Shown here: positions 44,337 to 51,629 of the stretch, in pieces
Layout: each line of letters opens with the position of its first letter
How positions within the stretch are numbered: the stretch's first letter is position 1
DNA from: Marinobacter bryozoorum
GTDB taxonomy: Bacteria > Pseudomonadota > Gammaproteobacteria > Pseudomonadales > Oleiphilaceae
Direction of reading: 5' to 3'
NCBI RefSeq assembly: GCF_023156245.1
Contig: NZ_JAKZAH010000003.1
Location: 1 to 64,000 of the forward strand
Length of the DNA: 64,000 nt
Made by a program: the position numbers and the translations under genes
The notes under the pieces: generated by a model
Databases searched by the model: none
Told to the model about the DNA's origin: nothing
Seen by the model: the letters and a program-made list of their open reading frames with translations, nothing else

Positions 44337-45731
44337 TCAGGCAAGGCCCCGGATCCGGCGCATTCCCACGGCGGTTTTTCTGGAAACTGCCAGTTGGGCA
44401 GCCCCGGCCAGGGCGTTAGCGCGGTCATCATGGCCTTGTGGGGCGTGGTCGATAATGTCCCGGCCACTGCGTCCCGTCCGGCGCTCCAGCAGTGTTAGCT
44501 GCATCAGGGCCTTTTCGTCCGGTGGAAGCTCGATAGAGCCCGTTTGCAGCATCGGCATTAACTCCAGGTACAACTCGGATCGGTTCAGGTTGCTGTTCTG
44601 CATTGTGATTCCGTGCTTTTTGTATTCCTGGCGGGGCCACTCAGCCGCGTAACGGTCGCCGGTACACTGTTTAATCCCGTACTGGCGCATAACCTGGGCA
44701 TAGCGGGCGGTGATAATCGCCGGATCCCCGTGTTCAGCCCATATCCCATCGATTACAGTCCGCTCGCCTTCCTTGTGGCTGATCGCCAGGGTGTATTCAT
44801 CAGCACCGCCACCGGCCACGTCCACAAAGGCGCTATAGTGGGTCCGGCGAACTGGCGGGAGTATCAACGGGCGTTGTCTTGCGTTGCTGTCCGCAAGGGC
44901 GCGGGTGATAAACCCGGTTATGTCATCTCGGAACTGTGCCAGGTATTCAGCAGCAGCAGCGGCGGGATCCCTGTCCAGGGCCTGATCCACCAGGCGGCGG
45001 GGTAGTGTCGGGTTCATGGTCAGCGTCGGGGCCTGTGCTACCAGAATGCCGCCTTCCGTGCCGTAGTGTTTGCGGTAGGCTTCCCACAATGCGCCGCGGC
45101 GGCTGTAGGGGCTGGAAAGGGCAATCAGGGGGCCATTCAGGGTGGCAAGGCCGGGACGGACTGCGTTCAGGATTTCATAGTCCGGGTTGGCTGAATCCTC
45201 AGAACGCCAGAACGCTATCTCATCGGCAATAACGGCGGCGAACGTATAGCCACGGGTGGCGCGGAATGAGGCTGTACCCACTTCGATAACGGCTCGGTTT
45301 GCAAGCTCCAGGGTTTCAGCGGATTCCTTGATGATCAGCCGGGCAAGCATCGGGTTAGCATTCATCAGGCCACTGATATACCGGAACACGGACCGGGCCT
45401 GCTTACGGTCAGCAGCCAGGACCATCACGGTGGCAACTTCACCGGGTGCCAGGTTGGGGCGGTGGTCATTGAAACAGGCTTCAAAGACTGCCAGCAGGGC
45501 GGCCATGTTGGACTTCCCGCCACGGCGTCCGATAGCCAGCCATAGTTCATCATGTGCGGCGTCTGGGGCCTGCTCACGGCCTGTCAGGGCCTGCCAGTGG
45601 GGTAGCTCGTCGTCTGTCAGTGCAAGGCCATAGAAGCCAGCCAGAAGGGCACGCCACGCGGCGAACGATGCACCACCGAACTGATCCCCGTATAGCTCCG
45701 GATCCGTCATCAGGTCACGGATGCTGATCAT
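44337..45731 (-). CDS. terminase large subunit
   Basis: A 464-residue DNA-packaging motor. The ATPase has Walker A IGRRGGKSNMA near residue 68 and Walker B FAAVIADEIAFW. The RNase H-like nuclease has Asp residues in FVDVAGGGADE, CTGDRYAAEW and GHDDRANALAG. Both activities look intact. It starts within the last codons of the small-subunit-like gene (4-base overlap). No portal or capsid gene follows, so it probably directs the element's DNA into capsids supplied by another phage. Confidence 0.88.
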   Translation of the reverse strand: MISIRDLMTDPELYGDQFGGASFAAWRALLAGFYGLALTDDELPHWQALTGREQAPDAAHDELWLAIGRRGGKSNMAALLAVFEACFNDHRPNLAPGEVATVMVLAADRKQARSVFRYISGLMNANPMLARLIIKESAETLELANRAVIEVGTASFRATRGYTFAAVIADEIAFWRSEDSANPDYEILNAVRPGLATLNGPLIALSSPYSRRGALWEAYRKHYGTEGGILVAQAPTLTMNPTLPRRLVDQALDRDPAAAAAEYLAQFRDDITGFITRALADSNARQRPLILPPVRRTHYSAFVDVAGGGADEYTLAISHKEGERTVIDGIWAEHGDPAIITARYAQVMRQYGIKQCTGDRYAAEWPRQEYKKHGITMQNSNLNRSELYLELMPMLQTGSIELPPDEKALMQLTLLERRTGRSGRDIIDHAPQGHDDRANALAGAAQLAVSRKTAVGMRRIRGLA

Positions 45732-46081
45732 TGCTTGGCCCTCGCTTCTAGGAACTGTGCAAGGTCTGGCACTTCACGGGCCACGCGGTTCAAACCCAGC
45801 TTGGTCAGAATGCCCTGAAGGCTGTTAGCGGCCTGTACCCACTTGCCAACGTCGAATTCAGATCCTTTAGCCAGGTTCTGTTCCTGATCCGCCAGCCAGT
45901 ATTCCAGCCACAGGGCACGCTCTACCAGACTCCGCTGGGCATAGCTCAATGTGTCAGCGCCACCAAGGTCATCAGTGAAGGCCCGATACCGTTCCCGCAT
46001 TACCTGGGCCACAGCCAGCCGGCCATCCAGGTCATCCAAGTAGCCGGGGGCGTATCTGTCGGGGATCTGCTTTGCGGCCAT
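45728..46081 (-). CDS. probable terminase small subunit
   Basis: A 117-residue helical protein directly upstream of the large terminase gene and overlapping it by 4 bases. The sequence (YLDDLDGRLAVAQVMRER; SYAQRSLVERALWLEYWL) fits a small DNA-recognition subunit, but the call rests on position and size more than on clear homology. The ATG at 46081 is preferred; a longer form from 46135 is possible. Upstream lies a 480-base gene-free stretch with repeats. Confidence 0.65.
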   Translation of the reverse strand: MAAKQIPDRYAPGYLDDLDGRLAVAQVMRERYRAFTDDLGGADTLSYAQRSLVERALWLEYWLADQEQNLAKGSEFDVGKWVQAANSLQGILTKLGLNRVAREVPDLAQFLEARAKQ

Positions 46082-46165
46082 AATCTGGGGGTAATCCTTT
46101 GGTAATCGGCTTGTATGATGCACTACATGCTGCACAGCTTAGCAACAATCATCAAAAGACTATAT

Positions 46166-46210
46166 ATAACAGTGCTTTGAATAAGGCACACAAAGGACAG
46201 AATATCCTTT
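46166..46210 (-). promoter_or_regulatory. possible promoter and operator of the terminase operon
   Basis: On the minus strand TTTGTG (46194-46189), a 17-base spacer and TGTTAT (46171-46166) form a modest promoter. An inverted repeat AAAGGA-N7-TCCTTT (46192-46210) overlaps its -35 box and could be an operator. Confidence 0.35.
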
Positions 46211-46395
46211 CTATTGCCAGAATAAGGCGGATTTCAAAGGGGTAGGGTGCGGAATAATAGTTGCAGACGCGAATAATTGACTGCGTAGTAAATAGGGTTG
46301 TTCTATTCATCGGCGGGGGCAGGGCTATGGCGGTGTGATCCGCCAGCCTTCCCGTGGTGGGGTGCTTTTACACACCCCCCTTTAGGGGTGAAAAA

Positions 46396-46548
46396 CCATC
46401 CCAGTCCCGCCTTACTCTCCCAAGGGCTGAGCCGGGATGGTGGGATGGTTTAGGATTCATCCCGCCGGTTAGTTCAACCCCTTGCGCCCCAAGGGCTAGA
46501 CTGGGATGGGATGGCTTAGTGGGATGGTTTATCCCATCATCCCATCCC
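46396..46548. repeat. cluster of GGGATGG repeats in two imperfect tandem units
   Basis: GGGATGG occurs at 46434, 46442, 46503, 46508 and 46521, and its complement CCATCCC at 46396 and 46542. Two units of about 70 bases each hold a CATCCC, a CCAAGGGCT (46419 and 46489), paired GGGATGG and a TTTA end. The cluster lies between the primase-helicase stop and the terminase operon, so it may be a replication origin (iterons) or packaging site. It can also fold into long hairpins. Confidence 0.6.
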
Positions 46549-46561
46549 ACCTATCACCCCA

Positions 46562-48787
46562 TCATCCCAGCCGTAATGTATTGTCGAACCCTTTGATTAT
46601 TTCGCCTTCCTCAATGGCTCGATTGATACAGCCCCGGAGCATTACTTCGCCCATCCCGAACACACCAGCCGTGCCGCCATAGGCGCGCAACTTCCGGGCG
46701 GTCAGGGGGTCGCTTTTCTCTACGGCCTTGCGAATCATCTCCTTGGCTTTCACCAGGAAGGCGGAATAACGCTCCTCCGCTTTCTGTTCCTGGCGGGTGT
46801 CCTTCACTGCCTGCAACTCACACGGCACCAGCGCGCCCCCGCTCAAACGGCGGAGCCAGGTTCCTTCCCATGGGGCGGAGTAGTTCGCCTTCGGGGTAGT
46901 GAACCGCACATACTGCCCGGCGGCTTCGGGGTCTATGCCGTATTCCTTTTTGGCTTGGTCTGCCCGCAGGCCAGCCAGCAGACCTACCCAGCGGGAGCCA
47001 TCCACCAGACCGGAGCCACCCCTTACCGCTTCCTGCCCGCTGGCGGGATCTTTAAGGCTTCCTTTGTTGACGTGGTGCGGCAGTAACACAGTTGCCCCGG
47101 TGGCCTTGCGGATCTGCTCGGCACACTCAATTAGGCGGGTGCTGTCTGCGTTGTCGTTGGGGTCGCCACCGTCAAAACGTGCCAAGGGGTCTAATACGAT
47201 CAGCTTGCAGTCCGGCACTTGCTGGGCAGCTTCCAGCACATACCGAACGAAAGCCGTTCTTTGTGTCTCCCCGTTCAGCTTGGCGGTCAGCCGGTTGTCT
47301 TTGCCTACCCGGTCAAATACGTGCAGGCGCTCGGCAATGGCGGCTTTGTGCGGTTCAAACGGCTGGGGGTCGAACGGGTCTACATCATCGGAATACAGGC
47401 CAATGACGGTTTTCAGGCGGCGGTGTATTTCGTCCCGGTCATCCTCGGCACTAAACATCAGAACCGCCCCGGTTTTGTCCATGGGCATTTCCAGCCACGG
47501 CAGGCCGGTACACACACTGATAGCCAGTTGCAGGGTTGCCATACTCTTGCCCGTGCCACCAGCAGCGGCCAGCAGACCTACCACCCCAAGGGGCAGACGA
47601 TCTGTTACCAGCCATTCACGGGCGGGCGGGTCACTGTCCAGCAGATCCCCGATTTTTGCCGCTTGCAGTCCATAGGGGTCATCCTTCGGCGCGTCAGCGG
47701 TTAGTTCGTCAAAATCGTTGTCGATCTGTTTCTGTTGCTCCGCCTTTATGGCGGCTTCAACGTCCCCGCCATGGTTCAGTTGAACGTGTGCGGCCCATGC
47801 GTCAAACGTGCCGTGCAGGGGGTCGCCAGCATGGTCAGAACGCCATAGGCCATCTTTCCCCGGTATAGGGCGTATACCGGGCGCTCCGGTGGCTCCGGGG
47901 TGGCTGTAGCGGCTTTCCCGTGCATGGTAGGCGTACCCGTGCGGCTCGATAATGTCCGGCACTGTGTTGGCCTCGTTAAACGGGCCACGGTAGCCCGGAG
48001 CGGGGAACGGCAGGGACTCCCCGTTACCCATCTGCGGGAGGTACTTCGGGCGCTTCCCGTTGATCTGAAAACCGGCGTCAATGATCCCCTGGCAGAACCG
48101 CCGGTCGAACTCCCGTAACTCGTCATCATCAGTTGATAGCATCCGCCACAGCCTGGCGAAATCATCCGGCAGGGCTGGGGCATCATCTAAGCGGTTATCG
48201 TTGGCGTAACGCTGGGTGCATAGTTCCCCGGTTTTGCGGTCGGTATACACCAGCCCTGGCACACAGTCCTGTAGGTTTGCAGACTTTGCCCGCAATTCCA
48301 GAACGGTCACGCTGTTGCCCTCGTCATCAAAGACTTTGAAGGTCAGCCACCGGCACATTTCGTATTCATCAGCTGCAAAGGCGGAGCGGCCCCCGCTTCC
48401 GGGGCGGGTGGAAGCCGTGCGGACTCCCTGGGCTAGCAGTGCGTCCAGATCATAGCCCCATGCTTTCAGCCCGGCGCGGGCCATTTCCAGGTGGTCAGGG
48501 TCGATTGAGCAAAGGTTGTTTACTACCAGGGGCAGGCCATACCCGGTGGCCTTCGGGTCTATCGCTTTAACGGCGTGCTTGTTCCATTCTTCGCCAATAG
48601 GCTGTTTGGTGTTGTCGTGCAGGCGTACCAGCTTCATGCCCGCAGATACCAGCCGCCGGGCTTCGGACAGATCGGGCTTCGGGCTGTTCGTTTTCTGTTC
48701 AGTGGTGCTATAATACTGTTGATCGCCCTCGAAAGTGCCCCCGTTTGCTTGCCCGGCTGCGGGGGTTGTTCGTTGTAGCTCTGTCAT
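46562..48787 (-). CDS. primase-helicase replication protein
   Basis: A 741-residue protein. The N-terminal 230 residues look like a primase-polymerase domain (VVNNLCSIDPDHLEMARAG; TASTRPGSGGRSAF). A central AAA_25/RepA-type helicase follows with Walker A LLAAAGGTGKSMATLQ near residue 410 and Walker B LIVLDPLARFDGG. The C-terminal 100 residues are probably a winged-helix region. It would replicate the excised element. It overlaps the small HTH gene by 4 bases. Confidence 0.85.
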   Translation of the reverse strand: MTELQRTTPAAGQANGGTFEGDQQYYSTTEQKTNSPKPDLSEARRLVSAGMKLVRLHDNTKQPIGEEWNKHAVKAIDPKATGYGLPLVVNNLCSIDPDHLEMARAGLKAWGYDLDALLAQGVRTASTRPGSGGRSAFAADEYEMCRWLTFKVFDDEGNSVTVLELRAKSANLQDCVPGLVYTDRKTGELCTQRYANDNRLDDAPALPDDFARLWRMLSTDDDELREFDRRFCQGIIDAGFQINGKRPKYLPQMGNGESLPFPAPGYRGPFNEANTVPDIIEPHGYAYHARESRYSHPGATGAPGIRPIPGKDGLWRSDHAGDPLHGTFDAWAAHVQLNHGGDVEAAIKAEQQKQIDNDFDELTADAPKDDPYGLQAAKIGDLLDSDPPAREWLVTDRLPLGVVGLLAAAGGTGKSMATLQLAISVCTGLPWLEMPMDKTGAVLMFSAEDDRDEIHRRLKTVIGLYSDDVDPFDPQPFEPHKAAIAERLHVFDRVGKDNRLTAKLNGETQRTAFVRYVLEAAQQVPDCKLIVLDPLARFDGGDPNDNADSTRLIECAEQIRKATGATVLLPHHVNKGSLKDPASGQEAVRGGSGLVDGSRWVGLLAGLRADQAKKEYGIDPEAAGQYVRFTTPKANYSAPWEGTWLRRLSGGALVPCELQAVKDTRQEQKAEERYSAFLVKAKEMIRKAVEKSDPLTARKLRAYGGTAGVFGMGEVMLRGCINRAIEEGEIIKGFDNTLRLG

Positions 48788-48987
48788 TTTGCCCCCTCCT
48801 TAAACTCGAACAGATCCGTTACCGCCACGCATTTACAGCCGCATATCTCCCGGACGGGTAACGTGCCGTTGCTGATTGCGTTGGTGATAATGTGAGCAGG
48901 GACACCGGCCACATCAGCCACACGGCTTAGGGCTATGTATTCGGCTTGGTCGGCGTGGTTGTAGAAGCGGCCGGGGGTGCGTCTCAT
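48784..48987 (-). CDS. small helix-turn-helix protein
   Basis: A 67-residue protein with a MerR/AlpA-like helix pattern (EYIALSRVADVAGVPAHIITNAI...). It lies 3 bases after the AlpA-like gene and overlaps the primase-helicase gene by 4. It is likely a DNA-binding regulator or excisionase-type accessory protein; the exact role is unknown. Confidence 0.65.
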   Translation of the reverse strand: MRRTPGRFYNHADQAEYIALSRVADVAGVPAHIITNAISNGTLPVREICGCKCVAVTDLFEFKEGAK

Positions 48988-48990
48988 GGT

Positions 48991-49239
48991 TCAGCCCTCC
49001 CCGGAACAGGTGCGGGCGTTTTCTTCGATCCACGCCAGAACGTCATCAGCCCTGTAGCGAACATGGCGGCCAAGCTTCACAAAGCGGGGGCCTTCACCAG
49101 CCCACCGGGCGCGTTCACACCAGGCGGTGGACTTGCCCAAATAAGCGGCCAGTGTTTTCTGATCCCACAGGCGGGGAAGGGTTACGGAATGCTCCGGGGG
49201 AAGGGCGGTGGTTTCAGGTTTCGGTGTGGTCTGTAGCAT
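48991..49239 (-). CDS. AlpA-like DNA-binding regulator/excisionase
   Basis: An 82-residue MerR-type helix-turn-helix protein: LWDQKTLAAYLGKSTAWCERARWAG followed by GPRFVKLGRHVRYRADDVLAW, the AlpA/excisionase pattern. AlpA-type proteins switch on integrase or replication genes of satellites and act in excision. The ATG at 49239 has GAGG 8 bases before it; a longer form from a TTG at 49293 is possible. Confidence 0.82.
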   Translation of the reverse strand: MLQTTPKPETTALPPEHSVTLPRLWDQKTLAAYLGKSTAWCERARWAGEGPRFVKLGRHVRYRADDVLAWIEENARTCSGEG

Positions 49240-49283
49240 TGATCTAGCCTCACTGTGTTTGAACAACGAGGCTAGTTTTCTCT

Positions 49284-49952
49284 TTATAACCAATGCGTTA
49301 TATTCCCTCCCCGGCGGGGAGGGGGGGGGTAAGTTCCTTTCTTCGGTCTGCCACCGCTCCGCTTTAGGTGGCTTGGTAGTCGTGGGGCGATAATCTCACG
49401 CACTCCTTTACGAGATAGGTTCCCTATATGCTTGCCGATAACCGAATCACTGGAGTAATTCTTTATCAGGTGTTCTAAGGTCACGTCCGCCAGTTCATCA
49501 AGGCGCATAGGCTGCCCGTTCTTGATCAGCTCCAAATAAGCAATAGCAAAGCCTGTTGCCTCCCGGTATAGCGCCTCCCGGCCTTCGTGGTCTAAGTTAG
49601 CGAATGCTTTACGGCTGTTGTGATCCCGCGTTACTAGTTCGGCTTCCTCAATGGGTGACAATGCCCGGCCTGAACTCTCCAGCACCCTGCCAACGGCAAT
49701 TCCGGCCCGAAATAGATCCAGCGGTAACAGTTCGGTGCCTTCGTCATCAGCCCGGCTAAAAAGGTCACGAAAAGCATCAAATGCAGCTAATGAATGTTGG
49801 CAAATGTCATCGCGGTCTGAAGCTGGCATCAATGCAGCTAGAAATTTCTCCGGCTTTGTATCGGATACCACGCTGGGGTCTAGCTCTGTTCCATGCTGGC
49901 GATACTTAAGAATCAGAGCGACTTCCACGGCCTCTGTTATTCGATCGCTCAC
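49284..49952 (-). CDS. unknown protein of the element
   Basis: A 222-residue mainly helical protein with no recognised family. It overlaps the integrase stop by 4 bases (ATGA) and is followed by the AlpA-like gene. The C-terminal tail (SGGRPKKGTYPPPPRRGG) is basic and Pro-rich; its codons include a run of nine C/G bases (49321-49329) next to an 8-bp hairpin. A change in run length would alter only the last dozen residues. Confidence 0.65.
   Translation of the reverse strand: MSDRITEAVEVALILKYRQHGTELDPSVVSDTKPEKFLAALMPASDRDDICQHSLAAFDAFRDLFSRADDEGTELLPLDLFRAGIAVGRVLESSGRALSPIEEAELVTRDHNSRKAFANLDHEGREALYREATGFAIAYLELIKNGQPMRLDELADVTLEHLIKNYSSDSVIGKHIGNLSRKGVREIIAPRLPSHLKRSGGRPKKGTYPPPPRRGGNITHWL
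49305..49329. repeat. G9 homopolymer next to an 8-bp inverted repeat
   Basis: CCCTCCCC (49305-49312) and GGGGAGGG (49316-49323) form a 3-base-loop hairpin, and the G run continues to 49329. It lies inside the 3' end of the 222-residue gene. Confidence 0.6.
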
Positions 49953-51235
49953 GCGCTCGCCTCCCGGTTAAACGGGATAACCTGGGCCACAGGCTCCGGC
50001 TCGCCTTCCACCATGCGGTGAAGCATTTGCAGGGCTTCTAGTTTCTCGTCGTTAAAATTGTGGTGCTGATAGTGCCGGGCCTGAACTCCACCCAAGCCGT
50101 GGCTAAGTAATTGGCCCAGAACGTCCGAACTCACGCGGTAAGGCTTTGCAGCCAGTCGGGTTTCAATCGTTGCCCGTATGGTGCCGGGGGTGAAGTGCCC
50201 GCCGGTCAGTTCTTCCGCTTCCGCCATTTCTTCCCGGATCTTGTCCACTCGGTCAGATATGAACTTGCCATTCACCGGACGTTTCCCGCCATCACAAGTG
50301 AACACGTATTCACCGGCTCCGGTAATCCGCTCGATACAGTCCAGGGCTTCCGGTAGCAGTGGGATAGCATGGCGGCGGGGTTCCGTTCTGCGGCCCTTGT
50401 AGTCCAGCAGGGTAAGCGTTCCCGTGTCGTGGTCGATATCATGCAGGGTGGCGCGGGAAAGCTGTTCTATACGCTGTCCGCCGGTCAGGACGTGCAGCAT
50501 CATAACCGAGCGGCCCGGCTCCGGCAGTTCCTTAACGCGCGTCCAATAGGCTTGAAACTCGGCAAGGGACAGAGCGCGGGTTCTAGCCTTGCTGGATCCT
50601 TCCACCTTCACCATATCGCGGGCGGGGTTGGCCCTGATATTCATGTTCCGCAATGCCGCCGGGGCGTTCACGTTGCCGCGCGCCTTGATCGCTTCCGTGA
50701 AGGCTGAACGGATATAGCTGCGGATCTTGTCAGCCTGGCGCAAAACGCCACGGTCTTTAACGTCCGCCACTACCTTTATGCAGTCGTCCAGGTCGATTTC
50801 AGCCGCGCGCTTTTTCCACAGTTTCGGCTGGGCCTTTTCTACGTCCGCCTTGATCTGGTTTTTCACGTTCCCGGCGGATTTCTTGCCCTTGCTTTCCAGC
50901 AGTTCAACGTAACCGGTCAGCAGATCCCCAAACGTGGCGGCCTCCGCTTCCTTTTTCTCCGGGCGGGGGTCTATGCCGTTGGCTATGTCTGCGTTGATCT
51001 CTAGCGCGCGCTTGCGGCCTTGTTCGGCGCTGGGGGCGGTGCCGGTGTAGCGGGCAATGGTTACGCGGATCACTTCGCCCTTGAACCGGGCTTGGAAGAA
51101 CAGGGTTTTGCTTCCGCTCGGCATCACCCGAACGCCATAGCCCTGAATGGCAGAATCCCAAACAATGCGGCGCTTTCCGTCTACCGCTTCCAGCTTGTCC
51201 AGGTTGGTCTTGTTGAGCTTCACTTTATCGGCCAT
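49949..51235 (-). CDS. int: tyrosine recombinase/integrase of the element
   Basis: A 428-residue integrase with an N-terminal DUF4102-type arm-binding domain (VWDSAIQGYGVRVMPSGSKT), a SAM-like core-binding domain, and a catalytic domain with GGQRIEQL (first Arg), FTPGTIRATIETRL (second Arg; the usual His is not obvious), LLSHGLGGVQARHYQHH (His and nucleophilic Tyr). The ATG at 51235 follows a GGGGGAAG site; the upstream arm-type repeats overlap any longer form. It lies beside attR and is the enzyme expected to cut in the tRNA-Leu anticodon loop. Confidence 0.92.
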   Translation of the reverse strand: MADKVKLNKTNLDKLEAVDGKRRIVWDSAIQGYGVRVMPSGSKTLFFQARFKGEVIRVTIARYTGTAPSAEQGRKRALEINADIANGIDPRPEKKEAEAATFGDLLTGYVELLESKGKKSAGNVKNQIKADVEKAQPKLWKKRAAEIDLDDCIKVVADVKDRGVLRQADKIRSYIRSAFTEAIKARGNVNAPAALRNMNIRANPARDMVKVEGSSKARTRALSLAEFQAYWTRVKELPEPGRSVMMLHVLTGGQRIEQLSRATLHDIDHDTGTLTLLDYKGRRTEPRRHAIPLLPEALDCIERITGAGEYVFTCDGGKRPVNGKFISDRVDKIREEMAEAEELTGGHFTPGTIRATIETRLAAKPYRVSSDVLGQLLSHGLGGVQARHYQHHNFNDEKLEALQMLHRMVEGEPEPVAQVIPFNREASA

Positions 51236-51256
51236 TTCTTCCCCCTTGGTGAACCG

Positions 51257-51278
51257 CTGGTGCATCACTGGTGCACCA
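51257..51278 (+). repeat. right arm-type repeat upstream of the integrase
   Basis: CTGGTGCATCA followed by CTGGTGCACCA, matching the left pair at 42447-42468 with one change. It lies 21 bases before the integrase start, so integrase binding could also repress its own gene. GTTCAAA occurs three times nearby (51284, 51294, 51366). Confidence 0.65.
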
Positions 51279-51383
51279 CTTTAGTTCAAAATCGTTCAAA
51301 GACACTAAGGACTATTCTGGGGTAACTGGCTGAAAATTAAAAGCTGTTAGTGGTTGACCATTTTTGTTCAAAGTGAAAGAAAA

Positions 51384-51441
51384 GGACTTAAAATCCCCTG
51401 ACCGTTAGGTCGTGCCGGTTCGAGTCCGGCCCCGGGCACCA
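51384..51441 (+). pseudogene. 3' half of the host tRNA-Leu(TAA) with attR core
   Basis: Begins with the attR core GGACTTAAAAT (51384-51394) and continues with the anticodon 3' stem TCCCC, variable arm, T-arm and acceptor strand CCCGGGC plus ACCA. It pairs with the 5' half at 42350. No 5' half precedes it, so it cannot form a tRNA by itself. Confidence 0.93.
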
Positions 51442-51514
51442 CTTGCAACAAGACACGTTACCGCTTTTCGCCTCATATTTATCCATTTTCCCTCGTCCAT
51501 TCCGACGATTTTTT

Positions 51515-51534
51515 AACCAATCGGTTGATTGGTT
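51515..51534. promoter_or_regulatory. palindromic operator candidate, TetR-type
   Basis: AACCAATC (51515-51522) and GATTGGTT (51527-51534) form a perfect 8-bp inverted repeat with a 4-base centre, about 95 bases upstream of the binding-protein gene. Shape and position suit a TetR-family operator. No TetR gene is adjacent. Confidence 0.5.
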
Positions 51535-51629
51535 AGTTAGTCCGGGACTACGGTGTATTTCAGGATCTGAACCAATTCGGGAGGGAGCCCGCTACCCGTA
51601 TTACAACAACAACTATCCGGAGTACTACC

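Larger units (their letters stand above)
42379..51394. mobile_element. 9.0-kb integrated element, probable phage satellite
   Basis: The element lies between direct repeats GGACTTAAAAT (42379-42389 and 51384-51394), one 9,005-base repeat period. All protein genes read leftward from a tyrosine integrase at the right end: unknown protein, AlpA-like regulator, small HTH protein, primase-helicase, small and large terminase subunits and four small or unknown proteins. There is no capsid, tail, lysis or partition gene. Integrase + AlpA + primase + terminase without structural genes is the pattern of phage satellites; resemblance to PICI, PICMI or marine VEIME elements is an inference. It carries its own tRNA-Leu. 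Confidence 0.9.

Noticed and set aside
46396..46548. CRISPR array
   Set aside because: The repeats are short, occur in both orientations and have no regular unique spacers; no cas genes are present in the window.
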